A DNA stretch of 64,000 bases from Lacinutrix himadriensis (GTDB taxonomy: Bacteria > Bacteroidota > Bacteroidia > Flavobacteriales > Flavobacteriaceae): the NCBI RefSeq assembly GCF_001418105.1, contig NZ_LIQI01000005.1, positions 1 to 64,000 of the forward strand. Reading direction: 5' to 3'. How positions within the stretch are numbered: position 1 is the first letter of the stretch; each line of letters opens with the position of its first letter. The notes under the pieces are model-generated. The model made no database searches. It was not told where the DNA came from and was given only the letters and a program-made list of their open reading frames with translations. Positions 45,045 to 53,545 of the stretch are shown here, in pieces. Made by a program: the position numbers and the translations under genes.

Positions 45045-45914
45045 TTAATTGACGCTCGGTATCAGGCCACGAAGCCCCATATCTACTACTTGTTCTCCAG
45101 CACTTGGCTCGTATTCGCCGTCGGCATGCACTTCTGTCCATTCAAAGCTATTATTTGTGGAAAAGGATAAGGTTACAACAACATCTTCGGTTTCATCACC
45201 TGAAATAGCTAGACCGTTTTCAAATTCTCCAGTTACCACACAAGAACCTTGCGGAATTGGTGACGAATCGAACAACGGATTAGGAACTGTGGTCGCTCCT
45301 TCCGGCGCTTGACCTTGTGCCGTAAACCCTAAAGTTTCAAAAGCCCAAAAACCTTGTAATCTGTTTGCGTTTACCGCAATATTAGTTCCGTTTAAATTCA
45401 AAGTAGAAACATAGGTGTTATAGCCAACAAAACTCGCCAGTGTTCCGGTATAATCGTTTCCGTCTTCACCTAAAAAATCAATATCTCCTTCTTGATACGC
45501 TAAAGACACACGAACCCATTCATAATCTCCTGCAGCGACTTGACTTAAAGGAATAGTTAAAAAAGTTTCGTTATTTCCTGCAAATCTTGCATTTTGAAAA
45601 TCGATAGCTTTTTCGCCTCCAGATGTTGTTTCGCTTCCGGAGAAAACAATTTCACCAGTTCCTAATGCTGTTAACATATTTGGTGCAAATTCAATATAAT
45701 TCGCGCTCATTCTATTTATACTAGGCGATTGCGCAGCATTTCCTGTCGCAACAGAAACAGGCTCTCCAAAATTACCCAATCGTTCTTGGGTAGAATTAAA
45801 TGCTAGTTTGATAATTAAATTGGCTTCGGAAGTAGTATTTGGTTCGTCATTAGCATCAGTACAAGAAGACAATAGCATCAAACAGCTACAAAAAATAAAA
45901 TAGAACGTTTTCAT
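45045..45914 (-). CDS. Lipoprotein of unknown function, beta-rich
   Basis: 289 residues. Lipobox LLSSC (Cys18) is followed by Asp/Asn-rich TDANDEPNTTSE linker, typical of surface or periplasmic lipoproteins of flavobacteria. The rest is beta-rich without recognised motifs: LIIKLAFNSTQERLGNFGEP, FLTIPLSQVAAGDYEWVRVS, and near the end EDVVVTLSFSTNNSFEWTE. The TxQxRLxNxGxPA-like opening is reminiscent of the beginning of MbnP-like proteins of this phylum but too short to call. Isolated from sdhCAB and transcribed in the same direction. Confidence 0.75.
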   Translation of the reverse strand: MKTFYFIFCSCLMLLSSCTDANDEPNTTSEANLIIKLAFNSTQERLGNFGEPVSVATGNAAQSPSINRMSANYIEFAPNMLTALGTGEIVFSGSETTSGGEKAIDFQNARFAGNNETFLTIPLSQVAAGDYEWVRVSLAYQEGDIDFLGEDGNDYTGTLASFVGYNTYVSTLNLNGTNIAVNANRLQGFWAFETLGFTAQGQAPEGATTVPNPLFDSSPIPQGSCVVTGEFENGLAISGDETEDVVVTLSFSTNNSFEWTEVHADGEYEPSAGEQVVDMGLRGLIPSVN

Positions 45915-45971
45915 GTTTTATTGGTTTACACTAATAACTTGAAAACAGGAGAAATAGTATTTTAGATACTG

Positions 45972-48812
45972 CTACTTCACTTCAAATTTCACTTTTTCAG
46001 CGTCTATCTGAATAAAATAAGTTCCTTTTGGTAAATAATACATTCCGTTTTTAGCAGCCTCAATATCTATACTTGTATTTTCTTTAAGAAGCGCTTTTCT
46101 TCCGTTTTCGGTTAATGACAAATCATAATCTACGTAGTTAAATCCTTTATCTGCTTCCACAGAAATAGTATTTAAAACGGATTGTTTTTCCGAAAGGATT
46201 TTAACTTCTTTAGTTTCTGAAGTATTCCCATAAAACTTAATAATTTCTAGAGGTGTATTTGCATCAAACCATTTGCTCCAGGAACTTCCCCAACGTGCCG
46301 AATAGCGTACATCTTCAAAAGGAAAAAGCGTTGTGTTTTTACTTAAAATATTCGCATTCATTTTTTGTAACGGAGCAATATTGGTTTTATAAAAACTTCT
46401 TCCGTGTGTTGCCAAAAGTAGATCTTTAGCTTCTGGTTGTATTACTAAATCATGTACAGCAACTGCAGGTAAATTTTTATGAAATGCTTCCCATTTCGCT
46501 CCTTTATTAAAAGTAACATAGGCACCATTATCGGTTCCTAAATAGAGAATGTTTTCATTTTCGGGATCTTCTTTGATAACATTTACTGGCGACATTGGAA
46601 TGTTAGAACGAATGCTTTCCCAAGTATTGCCATAGTCTTCGGAAACATACACGTAGCTATTAAAATCGTCCCAACGATAGCCATTTAAAGTTACATAAAC
46701 GCGTTCTTTTTTGTGTTGTGAAGCGATAACTCTTGTTACCCATAGATCTTTTGGCAAATTGGCTGAAATATTCTGCCAGCTTCCACCTGCATTTTTCGTT
46801 ATATGTACCAATCCATCATCACTTCCGGTGTAAATAAGTCCGAACGCAAAAGGAGATTCGCTAATACTTGTTAAGGTTCCATAGGCTACATTTCCTTTTT
46901 TTCCACCATTAGTTAAATCTTGACTAATTGCTTTCCAATCGTCCCCTTGATTCATAGAACGCATTAATTTATTTCCACCTAAATACAGAATATCCTGATT
47001 GTGTGGCGATAGTAATATTGGTGTTTGCCAATTAAATCGATACGGATTTTCGCCCAATTCATGTTTTGGCTGTATGTATTTCTGCGCTTTAGTTTCGCGA
47101 TTAATTCTATAATAATTACCAAACTGATAACCGGTATACAACAGATTCGCATTTCTAGAATCTATTTCGATTTGCATACCATCACCCCCCATTAAACTCT
47201 CCCAAGGATTATGACCACTTTGCTGCCAACCCTTATCTTGTCGTGCATTATTTGCACCAACCCAAACGCCATTATCTTGCAAACCGCCATATACATTATA
47301 TGGTTTTTCATTATCTACATTTATGGTATAAAATTGCCCAACAGCATTTACATTTAGCTTCTCCCAGCTTTCACCATCATCATAACTCATATTTAATCCA
47401 CCATCATTACCATTAATTAAATGCCCTGCTTTTTTAGGATTTACCCAAAGCGCCTGATGATCTGCATGTACGTTTTCTTTACTGATAGAAACAAAAGTTT
47501 TTCCGCCATCTTTCGATTTTAATATAGGAACTCCCATAACATAAATACCATTTTCATCTTGCGGATCCACGCGGATTTCTCCAAAATAATACCCATAACT
47601 GTAATACAAATCGTCTAGATAGTCCTCATGTGTTTTGCTCCACGTTTTTCCTCCATCGATACTTTTATATACCTCAGCGCCAATTACCGGACTATCAAAA
47701 AGCATTGCATTTGCATCTTCTAAATAATGCGCTATATCTACTGGTTTTACATTACCGCTACGCACCATTTGCTTTACATTTTCTGCACGATACTTTTCTT
47801 GAAAACCATTCATTTTTAAAAACCCATTTAGCTTTTTTTCTTCTAGATTCAAGAAGTCTTCTGAACTCATGGTTTTAAAATCTTCTTTTGTTAAACCACG
47901 CTTATCTATTTTTTTTGTGGTTTCTTTTCTTCGGAATTGATTATCATGCAATGCATATATGGTATTATCATCGTAAATTGCCAATCCAATTCTACCAACA
48001 CCATTTCCTGTTGGAAACCCACTAGCTTCTGTGGAAACTTTTACCCAAGTTTCTCCTGCATCTGTACTTTTATATATCGCGGAATTATTTCCGTTTCCGT
48101 TAAAATGCCAAGCTTTCCTATCGCGCTCCCAAGCAGCAGCAAACATGATATTGTAATTATTTGGTGCATGTTGTAGATCTATGATTCCGCTTACATCATT
48201 TACAAAAAGGGTTTGCTTCCATGTTTTTCCACCATCTATCGTTTTATACACTCCGCGTTCTGCATTTGGCGAATATAAATGTCCAATAACACCGACTGTT
48301 ACTTCCTCTGGATTATTCGGGTTAATAAGAATACGACCAATATGATGCGAATCGTGCAATCCAACATTGGTCCATGTTTTTCCGTTATCGTTCGATTTTA
48401 GAATACCAATTCCGGCATACGAAGATCGTGAAGAATTGTTTTCTCCAGTACCAACCCAAAGGATACTGTTTTTCCAATCGACAGCAATATCTCCAATATT
48501 TTGTGTTTGTGCAGTATCTAAAACAGGTGTAAAAGTAGACCCGTTGTTTAGGGTATGCCATAATCCGCCAGACGCATACGCCACATAAAACTCTATGGTA
48601 TTTTCTGGATTCACTTCTATATCGACAACGCGACCACTCATTATGGATGGCCCAATATTTTCAAAAGGAATATTTTTAACTAGCGAGTTTTCTATTAATA
48701 CCTGTTTCTCTTTTAAAGCATTTTGAACCAAGCTGGAAGCTGTTGCTGGTTGTTGCGCTTCCGCAGAAAGAATAAAAAAGATTAAAAACGTAAAAAAGAC
48801 TCTAATTTTCAT
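45972..48812 (-). CDS. Secreted sortilin/VPS10-type propeller protein (BNR/Asp-box repeats)
   Basis: 946 residues. Signal peptide to about residue 19 (FFILSAEAQ). The body contains many Asp-box/BNR units: SNDNGKTWTNVG, YKTIDGGKTWKQ, YKSTDAGETWVKV, YKSIDGGKTWSKT, SYDDGESWEKL, RSMNQGDDWKAI, KNAGGSWQNIS and SEDYGNTWESI. These form beta-propeller blades, as in sialidase-like and sortilin-like proteins. VGTGENNSSRSSYAGIGI and NGNDGGLNMSYD are typical of the family often labelled glycosyl hydrolase or VPS10 in Bacteroidota. There is no evident catalytic domain and function is unproven. The C-terminus (TYFIQIDAEKVKFEVK) is a small beta domain. Confidence 0.88.
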   Translation of the reverse strand: MKIRVFFTFLIFFILSAEAQQPATASSLVQNALKEKQVLIENSLVKNIPFENIGPSIMSGRVVDIEVNPENTIEFYVAYASGGLWHTLNNGSTFTPVLDTAQTQNIGDIAVDWKNSILWVGTGENNSSRSSYAGIGILKSNDNGKTWTNVGLHDSHHIGRILINPNNPEEVTVGVIGHLYSPNAERGVYKTIDGGKTWKQTLFVNDVSGIIDLQHAPNNYNIMFAAAWERDRKAWHFNGNGNNSAIYKSTDAGETWVKVSTEASGFPTGNGVGRIGLAIYDDNTIYALHDNQFRRKETTKKIDKRGLTKEDFKTMSSEDFLNLEEKKLNGFLKMNGFQEKYRAENVKQMVRSGNVKPVDIAHYLEDANAMLFDSPVIGAEVYKSIDGGKTWSKTHEDYLDDLYYSYGYYFGEIRVDPQDENGIYVMGVPILKSKDGGKTFVSISKENVHADHQALWVNPKKAGHLINGNDGGLNMSYDDGESWEKLNVNAVGQFYTINVDNEKPYNVYGGLQDNGVWVGANNARQDKGWQQSGHNPWESLMGGDGMQIEIDSRNANLLYTGYQFGNYYRINRETKAQKYIQPKHELGENPYRFNWQTPILLSPHNQDILYLGGNKLMRSMNQGDDWKAISQDLTNGGKKGNVAYGTLTSISESPFAFGLIYTGSDDGLVHITKNAGGSWQNISANLPKDLWVTRVIASQHKKERVYVTLNGYRWDDFNSYVYVSEDYGNTWESIRSNIPMSPVNVIKEDPENENILYLGTDNGAYVTFNKGAKWEAFHKNLPAVAVHDLVIQPEAKDLLLATHGRSFYKTNIAPLQKMNANILSKNTTLFPFEDVRYSARWGSSWSKWFDANTPLEIIKFYGNTSETKEVKILSEKQSVLNTISVEADKGFNYVDYDLSLTENGRKALLKENTSIDIEAAKNGMYYLPKGTYFIQIDAEKVKFEVK

Positions 48813-48922
48813 AATAGCGATTTAAAGTTTGAAGATACTTATAAATATAAAAGGTACAAAGCAATTAGAAAAAAGGCGCCATATTTTAAGACGCTTTTAT
48901 AACAATTGTATTTTAAACTTCT

Positions 48923-48930
48923 TATTTTTG
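48923..48930 (+). promoter_or_regulatory. -7 element of the pepP promoter
   Basis: TATTTTTG matches TAnnTTTG, 63 bp before the ATG at 48994. A TTG at 48906-48908 is spaced 14 bp away, shorter than usual, so only the -7 element is claimed. Confidence 0.4.
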
Positions 48931-48993
48931 ATACACTTAACGGAATTCAAAAATAAAATTCCTTTTCTAAAGGGAATTTAAAACAATTTTTCA

Positions 48994-50286
48994 ATGAAAT
49001 ACAAATTAATAGACAGCCAACTTTTTATAAAAAACCGTAAAAATTTTGCTTCTCAAATGAAGCCAAAAAGTCTTGCTGTTTTCAATTCTAACGATATTTA
49101 TCCGGTGAGTGCAGATAGCACTTTACCATTTGCACAACACAGAGACATCTTTTTTCTAAGTGGTGTAGATCAAGAAGAAAGCATACTTATTCTTTTTCCA
49201 GATTGCCCAAATCCGAAGCATAGAGAAATTCTTTTTTTAAAAGAAACCAACGAACATATTGCCGTTTGGGAAGGTGAAAAACTTACCAAAGAAGCTGCAT
49301 TTAAAACAAGCGGAATTAAAACCGTGTATTGGTTACAAGACTTAGAAAAAGTATTGTTTGAGTTAATGACACAAGCAGAAACGGTCTATATAAACACCAA
49401 TGAGCATTATAGAGCAAATGTAGAAACTGAAACTCGTGAAGACCGTTTCACGAAGTGGTTAAAAGAAAAATATCCTGCGCATGCTGTTGCTAAAAGCAAT
49501 CCTATTTTACAACGTTTACGCTCTGTAAAAGACCAGATTGAATTAGATCTCATTCAGCAAGCTTGTGATATCACTGAAAAAGGTTTCCGTAGAATATTAA
49601 ACTTTGTAAAACCTGGGGTTATGGAGTATAATATTGAAGCAGAGTTTATGCATGAGTTTTTAAACAATCGCTCAAAAGGTTTTGCCTACACACCAATTGT
49701 TGCTTCTGGTAACAACGCGAATGTTCTACATTATATAGAAAACAACCAAGAGTGTAAAGCCGGCGATTTAATATTATTAGATGTTGGTGCAGAATATGCA
49801 AATTACTCGAGTGATATGACTAGAACGATTCCTGTTTCTGGAAAATTTAGCGATAGACAAAAAGCAGTTTACAATGCTGTTTTAAGAGTAAAAAACGAAG
49901 CAACAAAATTATTAGTACCCGGAGCACTTTGGGGAGAATATCATGTAGAAGTTGGTAAAATTATGACCAGTGAACTTTTAGGCTTAGGCTTAATTGACAA
50001 AGCAGATGTACAAAACGAAAATCCGGATTGGCCAGCATATAAAAAATACTTTATGCATGGAACAAGTCACCACATGGGATTAGACACCCATGACTACGGA
50101 ATTTTAACAGAGCCAATGCAAGCCAATATGGTATTCACGGTAGAGCCTGGAATTTATATTCCGGATGAAGGATTCGGTATTCGTATTGAAGATGATGTCG
50201 TGATACAAAAAACGGGAGAACCATTCAATTTAATGCGTAACATACCAATTGAAGCGGATGAGATTGAAGAAATCATGAATAAATAA
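48994..50286 (+). CDS. pepP: Xaa-Pro aminopeptidase (M24B, aminopeptidase P)
   Basis: 430 residues. The N-terminal AMP_N domain (about 1-150) includes FNSNDIYPVSADSTLPFAQH. The catalytic pita-bread domain follows with all five metal ligands: Asp in LLDVGAEYANYSSD and in the same segment's second Asp, His in HGTSHHMGLDTHD, Glu in FTVEPGIYIP and Glu in IRIEDDVV. It removes N-terminal residues preceding proline in the cytoplasm. Standalone gene ending in a terminator before the repeat array. Confidence 0.95.
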   Translation: MKYKLIDSQLFIKNRKNFASQMKPKSLAVFNSNDIYPVSADSTLPFAQHRDIFFLSGVDQEESILILFPDCPNPKHREILFLKETNEHIAVWEGEKLTKEAAFKTSGIKTVYWLQDLEKVLFELMTQAETVYINTNEHYRANVETETREDRFTKWLKEKYPAHAVAKSNPILQRLRSVKDQIELDLIQQACDITEKGFRRILNFVKPGVMEYNIEAEFMHEFLNNRSKGFAYTPIVASGNNANVLHYIENNQECKAGDLILLDVGAEYANYSSDMTRTIPVSGKFSDRQKAVYNAVLRVKNEATKLLVPGALWGEYHVEVGKIMTSELLGLGLIDKADVQNENPDWPAYKKYFMHGTSHHMGLDTHDYGILTEPMQANMVFTVEPGIYIPDEGFGIRIEDDVVIQKTGEPFNLMRNIPIEADEIEEIMNK

Positions 50287-50301
50287 AAATCATTATACTT
50301 A

Positions 50302-50333
50302 TAAAAAAAGCCTCTTTTTAGAGGTTTTTTTAT
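50302..50333 (+). terminator. Terminator of pepP
   Basis: The A-rich arm ending GCCTCT pairs with AGAGG followed by TTTTTTT (about 50302-50333), one bulged base in the stem. It lies 16 bp beyond the stop codon. Confidence 0.7.
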
Positions 50334-50352
50334 GCCAAATTTTTAGCTAAGT

Positions 50353-50479
50353 TTATATACTGATTTGCGTTCTCAATGGCGGTGAAAAACACCACCATTG
50401 GCGGGTAAAAAAATAAGTAATTCTACCTAAAATCTTCTATTTTGTCTTTTTGCCTTTGTTGGTGTTTTTCACCAACAAA
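50353..50479. repeat. First copy of a ~127-bp direct repeat within array A
   Basis: The sequence from 50353 to 50479 recurs at 50641-50767 at an offset of 288 bp with roughly nine mismatches. It contains one complete A-type hairpin (ATGGCGGTG-AAAAA-CACCACCAT, 50376-50398) and one B-type hairpin (TTTGTTGGTG-TTTTT-CACCAACAAA, 50455-50479). Confidence 0.85.
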
Positions 50480-50640
50480 CCTATAGAAGAACATAACACA
50501 CCCTAGAATCTCTCTTATAAATCATACTTTCCATGTTGATGAAAAACACCAACATTGGCTAGAAAAAATAAACATTTGTTGAAAAACCATCTTTGCCTTT
50601 GTTGGTGTTTTCCACCAACAAAACCTACTGTAGATTAAGG

Positions 50641-50767
50641 TTGTATACTAATTTGTGTTCTCAATGGCGGTGAAAAACACCACCATTGGCGGGTAAAAAA
50701 ATAAGTAATTCTACCTAAAATATTCTATTTTGTCTTTTTGCCTTTGTTGGTGTTTTCCTGCAACAAA
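50641..50767. repeat. Second copy of the ~127-bp direct repeat within array A
   Basis: Copy of 50353-50479 displaced by 288 bp. The A-type hairpin is intact, while the B-type hairpin here has a damaged right arm (CTGCAAC instead of CACCAAC), so this copy has diverged since duplication. Confidence 0.85.
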
Positions 50768-51146
50768 GCAAACTAGACTTAATTGCGATGCCATATAAAT
50801 AAATTTGAAAAGGAAACAACACCTTGCCAGTAAACACAATCAATCGTTAAAGGACCAACAACTTATATTCTACATGTTGGTGAAAAACCTACAGAAGATT
50901 ATACTATGTAATAATTCACATCCTACATGGCGATGAAAAAACATCATCATGGACTGAATTCACACTTTAAATATTGGTAAAGAACACCAACATTGGCTGC
51001 CAAAAACGAGTATTAGTTGAAAGAAATGCGCAAAGCGCTCTTCTAGATATCATCAGTATATTTCAGCCTTCGATGCTGATTTCCGTCAACAACACTTAGC
51101 CTTTGTTGGTGTTTTCCACCAACAAAAAAATCATAAAAAGAATCCA

Positions 51147-52475
51147 CTATACCAAAACACTATCACTCTCAAAAACATAACGCTGTAGTTTTTTCAAGCT
51201 TTCCACTTTATCACTAGTATTAATTAATAAGGAGATATTGTTATTCGATCCACCATAAGAAATCATACGTACGCTCACATCTTGTAAAATCTGAAATAAG
51301 TTTGGTGTATCGGCATGAAAAATAATGGCATTCCCAACCAAGCATACAATACTCATATAATCATCTACTTCTACAATTGAAAAACGTTCTAATTCTTCAA
51401 CAATAGGTTCTAAATGCGTAGTATCATCAATAGTTAACGATACTGCAATTTCGGAAGTAGTAATCATATCGATAGACGTTTCATAACGCTCAAAAATCTC
51501 AAATACTTTCTTTAAAAAACCATGTGCTAGTAACATTCTAGCCGATTTAATTTTTATTGCCGTGATGTTATCTTTTGCAGCAATTGCTTTGATACCTTCT
51601 CCATGCACTTCGTTAGTAATTAAGGTACCATAAGATGCTGGCGACATGGTATTTTTTAATCGCACTGGAATATCTAATGCACGAACTGGCATTACGGTTT
51701 GTGGATGCAAAATTTTTGCTCCAAAATATGCTAACTCTGCAGACTCATCAAAAGACAAATTAGAAATAGCTTTGGTATTTTCAACAAAACGCGGATCGTT
51801 ATTATGGAATCCGTCAATATCGGTCCAGATTTGTACTTCTTCCGCTTTTAAAACAGCACCAATAATGGTTGCCGTATAATCGCTTCCACCACGTTGTAAA
51901 TTCGCAATATTTCCTTCGGCATCACGACTAATAAAACCTTGTGTGATGTAGATATCTGCATCTGGAGTTCCCGTAATAATTCGGTTTAAATTCTGCTGAA
52001 TATAATAGTTATCTGGTTCGTTGGTTTTATCAATTCGCATAAAATCCAAAGCAGGCAATAAAACTGCATTTATATTTTCTTGTTGTAAGTAACGACTAAA
52101 AATAAAGGTAGACAACAATTCACCTTGCGCTACAATTTCGTTATATAATAAGATAGAATAAGGCTTGTTCACCAAGGTTTCCAATTCCTTAAATATAGAA
52201 TTTACATAGGTAGAAACTTCGGTATGCAAAGCTGTATTACTCAGTAAAGACGTAATGGTTTTACTATAGTTATTTCTTAGGGCATCAATCACAATAAGAG
52301 CCTCTTCTATATTTTTGCTTTTCATGTACTCTGAAATAGCAACTAATGCATTTGTAGTGCCTGACATTGCCGACAAAACCACCACTTTTTGTTGTCCGTT
52401 ATTAATGATATCCTTTACATGAATCATATTTTCTATAGACCCAACAGATGTACCTCCAAATTTTAATACCAACAT
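51147..52475 (-). CDS. lysC: Monofunctional aspartate kinase
   Basis: 442 residues. Amino-acid-kinase domain: VLKFGGTSVGSIENM, VVLSAMSGTTNALV, ITQGFISRDAEGNIANLQRG, GSDYTATIIGAVLKAEEVQIWTDIDG-type core and FGAKILHP. Two C-terminal ACT domains follow from about residue 300 (AIKIKSARMLLAHGFLKKVFEIFERYETSIDMITTSE region, then SIVEVDDYMSIVCLVG). It phosphorylates aspartate, the first step to lysine, threonine, methionine and diaminopimelate, and ACT domains usually confer feedback by those end products. It is divergent from an ACT-domain protein gene, with a shared 165-bp promoter region. Confidence 0.94.
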   Translation of the reverse strand: MLVLKFGGTSVGSIENMIHVKDIINNGQQKVVVLSAMSGTTNALVAISEYMKSKNIEEALIVIDALRNNYSKTITSLLSNTALHTEVSTYVNSIFKELETLVNKPYSILLYNEIVAQGELLSTFIFSRYLQQENINAVLLPALDFMRIDKTNEPDNYYIQQNLNRIITGTPDADIYITQGFISRDAEGNIANLQRGGSDYTATIIGAVLKAEEVQIWTDIDGFHNNDPRFVENTKAISNLSFDESAELAYFGAKILHPQTVMPVRALDIPVRLKNTMSPASYGTLITNEVHGEGIKAIAAKDNITAIKIKSARMLLAHGFLKKVFEIFERYETSIDMITTSEIAVSLTIDDTTHLEPIVEELERFSIVEVDDYMSIVCLVGNAIIFHADTPNLFQILQDVSVRMISYGGSNNNISLLINTSDKVESLKKLQRYVFESDSVLV

Positions 52476-52640
52476 AATCTTAACTATTTTATAGTGTAAA
52501 GCTACTTAGTACGTTGTTGTTAACCATAAAAATGAAAAAATTATACTACTTTTACACAAATTGTTAAATAATTAACAATTTATTTAATTTCGCATATAGC
52601 GCGGAAGAACAGAAGCACACCATTAAACAAAGTACCATTT

Positions 52641-53297
52641 ATGAAAACTATTGCCTCTTGTGTAGAAGATATTTTAATCACACAACCCTTTCTAGAAGAA
52701 GCCTTGTCCAGAAGTATTATTAACTATTCTGCATTAGCCGAAGAATTAAATACGCCAATAAGCGCTTTATTAGGAAAGCCAGTAAAATCGGGAGCAATCA
52801 TGATGGCTTTACGCAGATACAATACGCCAAACACCTTACGACATTCTTTAAAATTAAAAAGTACTTTACAAAAACTAGGAGATATTACGGTACGTTCTAA
52901 CTTGACGGATTTTACATTTCAAAATTCGGAAACCTTAATCCAAAGTCACTCCAAAATTTTAGAGCAAGTAGAAACTAATAAAGATATTTTTTACGCCTTT
53001 ACTAGAGGGATTTATGAGAGTAATATTATTATTTCCAGCTCCGAAAAGAAAGCGCTTTTAAGATGTTTTACTACCGAAAACCAGATTGGATTGCAAGAAG
53101 GATTATCTGCAATTAGCGTACGTTTACCAAAAGACAATTCGAAAATATCAGGTTTATATTATCAGATTTTTAAGCGTTTGGCTTGGGAGAACATTCCGAT
53201 TTACGAAGTGGTTTCTACTACCAACGAGTTTACTGTTTTAGTGGAAGATCATGTGGTGGATAAGGCGTTTTCGGTAATTAAAAACCTGAAGAATTAA
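52641..53297 (+). CDS. ACT-domain putative regulator divergent from aspartokinase
   Basis: 218 residues. The N-terminal ~65 residues (FLEEALSRSIINYSALAEEL then GAIMMALRRYN) read as a small helix-turn-helix-like domain resembling that of predicted amino-acid-metabolism regulators with ACT domains. A middle region (about 70-155) is unassigned. The C-terminus (LPKDNSKISGLYYQIFKRLA, then WENIPIYEVVSTTNEFTVLV, HVVDKAFSVIK) has the GLxxxxFKxLAxxxIxIxEVxSTxxEFTxLV pattern of an aspartokinase-type ACT module. No kinase domain is present. It may sense an aspartate-family amino acid and control the neighbouring kinase gene. Inference from domain and position. Confidence 0.72.
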   Translation: MKTIASCVEDILITQPFLEEALSRSIINYSALAEELNTPISALLGKPVKSGAIMMALRRYNTPNTLRHSLKLKSTLQKLGDITVRSNLTDFTFQNSETLIQSHSKILEQVETNKDIFYAFTRGIYESNIIISSSEKKALLRCFTTENQIGLQEGLSAISVRLPKDNSKISGLYYQIFKRLAWENIPIYEVVSTTNEFTVLVEDHVVDKAFSVIKNLKN

Positions 53298-53299
53298 GG

Positions 53300-53523
53300 T
53301 TAAATATGTTGGTGAAAAACACCAACATTGGCTTAATGAACTTATTTCTAACACAAAAACCTTATCGCCTTTGTTGGTGTTTTGCACCAACAAACCTGCA
53401 GAAGTCTATATTACTCTCTAGAATTACTATAATAATTTATAAAACCAATGGTAGAGAAAACACCTATATTGACTCAATAAATTAGTCCTTTTAAATGTTG
53501 GTGAAAAACACCAACATTGGCCG
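53300..53523. repeat. Array B: second GTTGGTG/CACCAAC hairpin cluster
   Basis: Same element as array A, in the convergent gap between the ACT gene and the next minus-strand gene. Units: A-type 53306-53328 (perfect), B-type 53370-53394 (perfect), a degraded A-type at 53445-53470, and A-type 53495-53517 (perfect). The tail CCTGCAGAAG after the B unit also matches the tail after B units in array A. Confidence 0.85.
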
Positions 53524-53545
53524 AAAAAACACATACATTGCCCTA

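Larger units (their letters stand above)
50353..51130. repeat. Array A: alternating GTTGGTG/CACCAAC hairpins (REPIN-like)
   Basis: No gene occupies this ~860-bp convergent interval between pepP (+) and aspartokinase (-). It holds inverted hairpin units of two mirror-image types. A-type (stem ATGTTGGTG/CACCAACAT, loop A5, then TTGGC): 50376, 50533, 50664, a partly changed one at 50927 and a weak one at 50971. B-type (GCC before TTTGTTGGTG/CACCAACAAA, loop TTTTN): 50455, 50598, 50743 (degraded), a diverged one at 51066 and 51102. A and B are approximately reverse complements and form pairs around spacers of 40-60 bp. A hybrid lacking the interior lies at 50873-50895. Confidence 0.85.

Noticed and set aside
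50353-51130. CRISPR array
   Set aside because: Units are themselves palindromic, alternate in orientation, have degenerate sequence and irregular spacing, and spacers are partly duplicated. No cas genes are nearby.
50353-53523. Integron attC sites with gene cassettes
   Set aside because: No integrase, the palindromes lack attC core sites, and the intervening genes are long chromosomal-type genes in divergent orientation.
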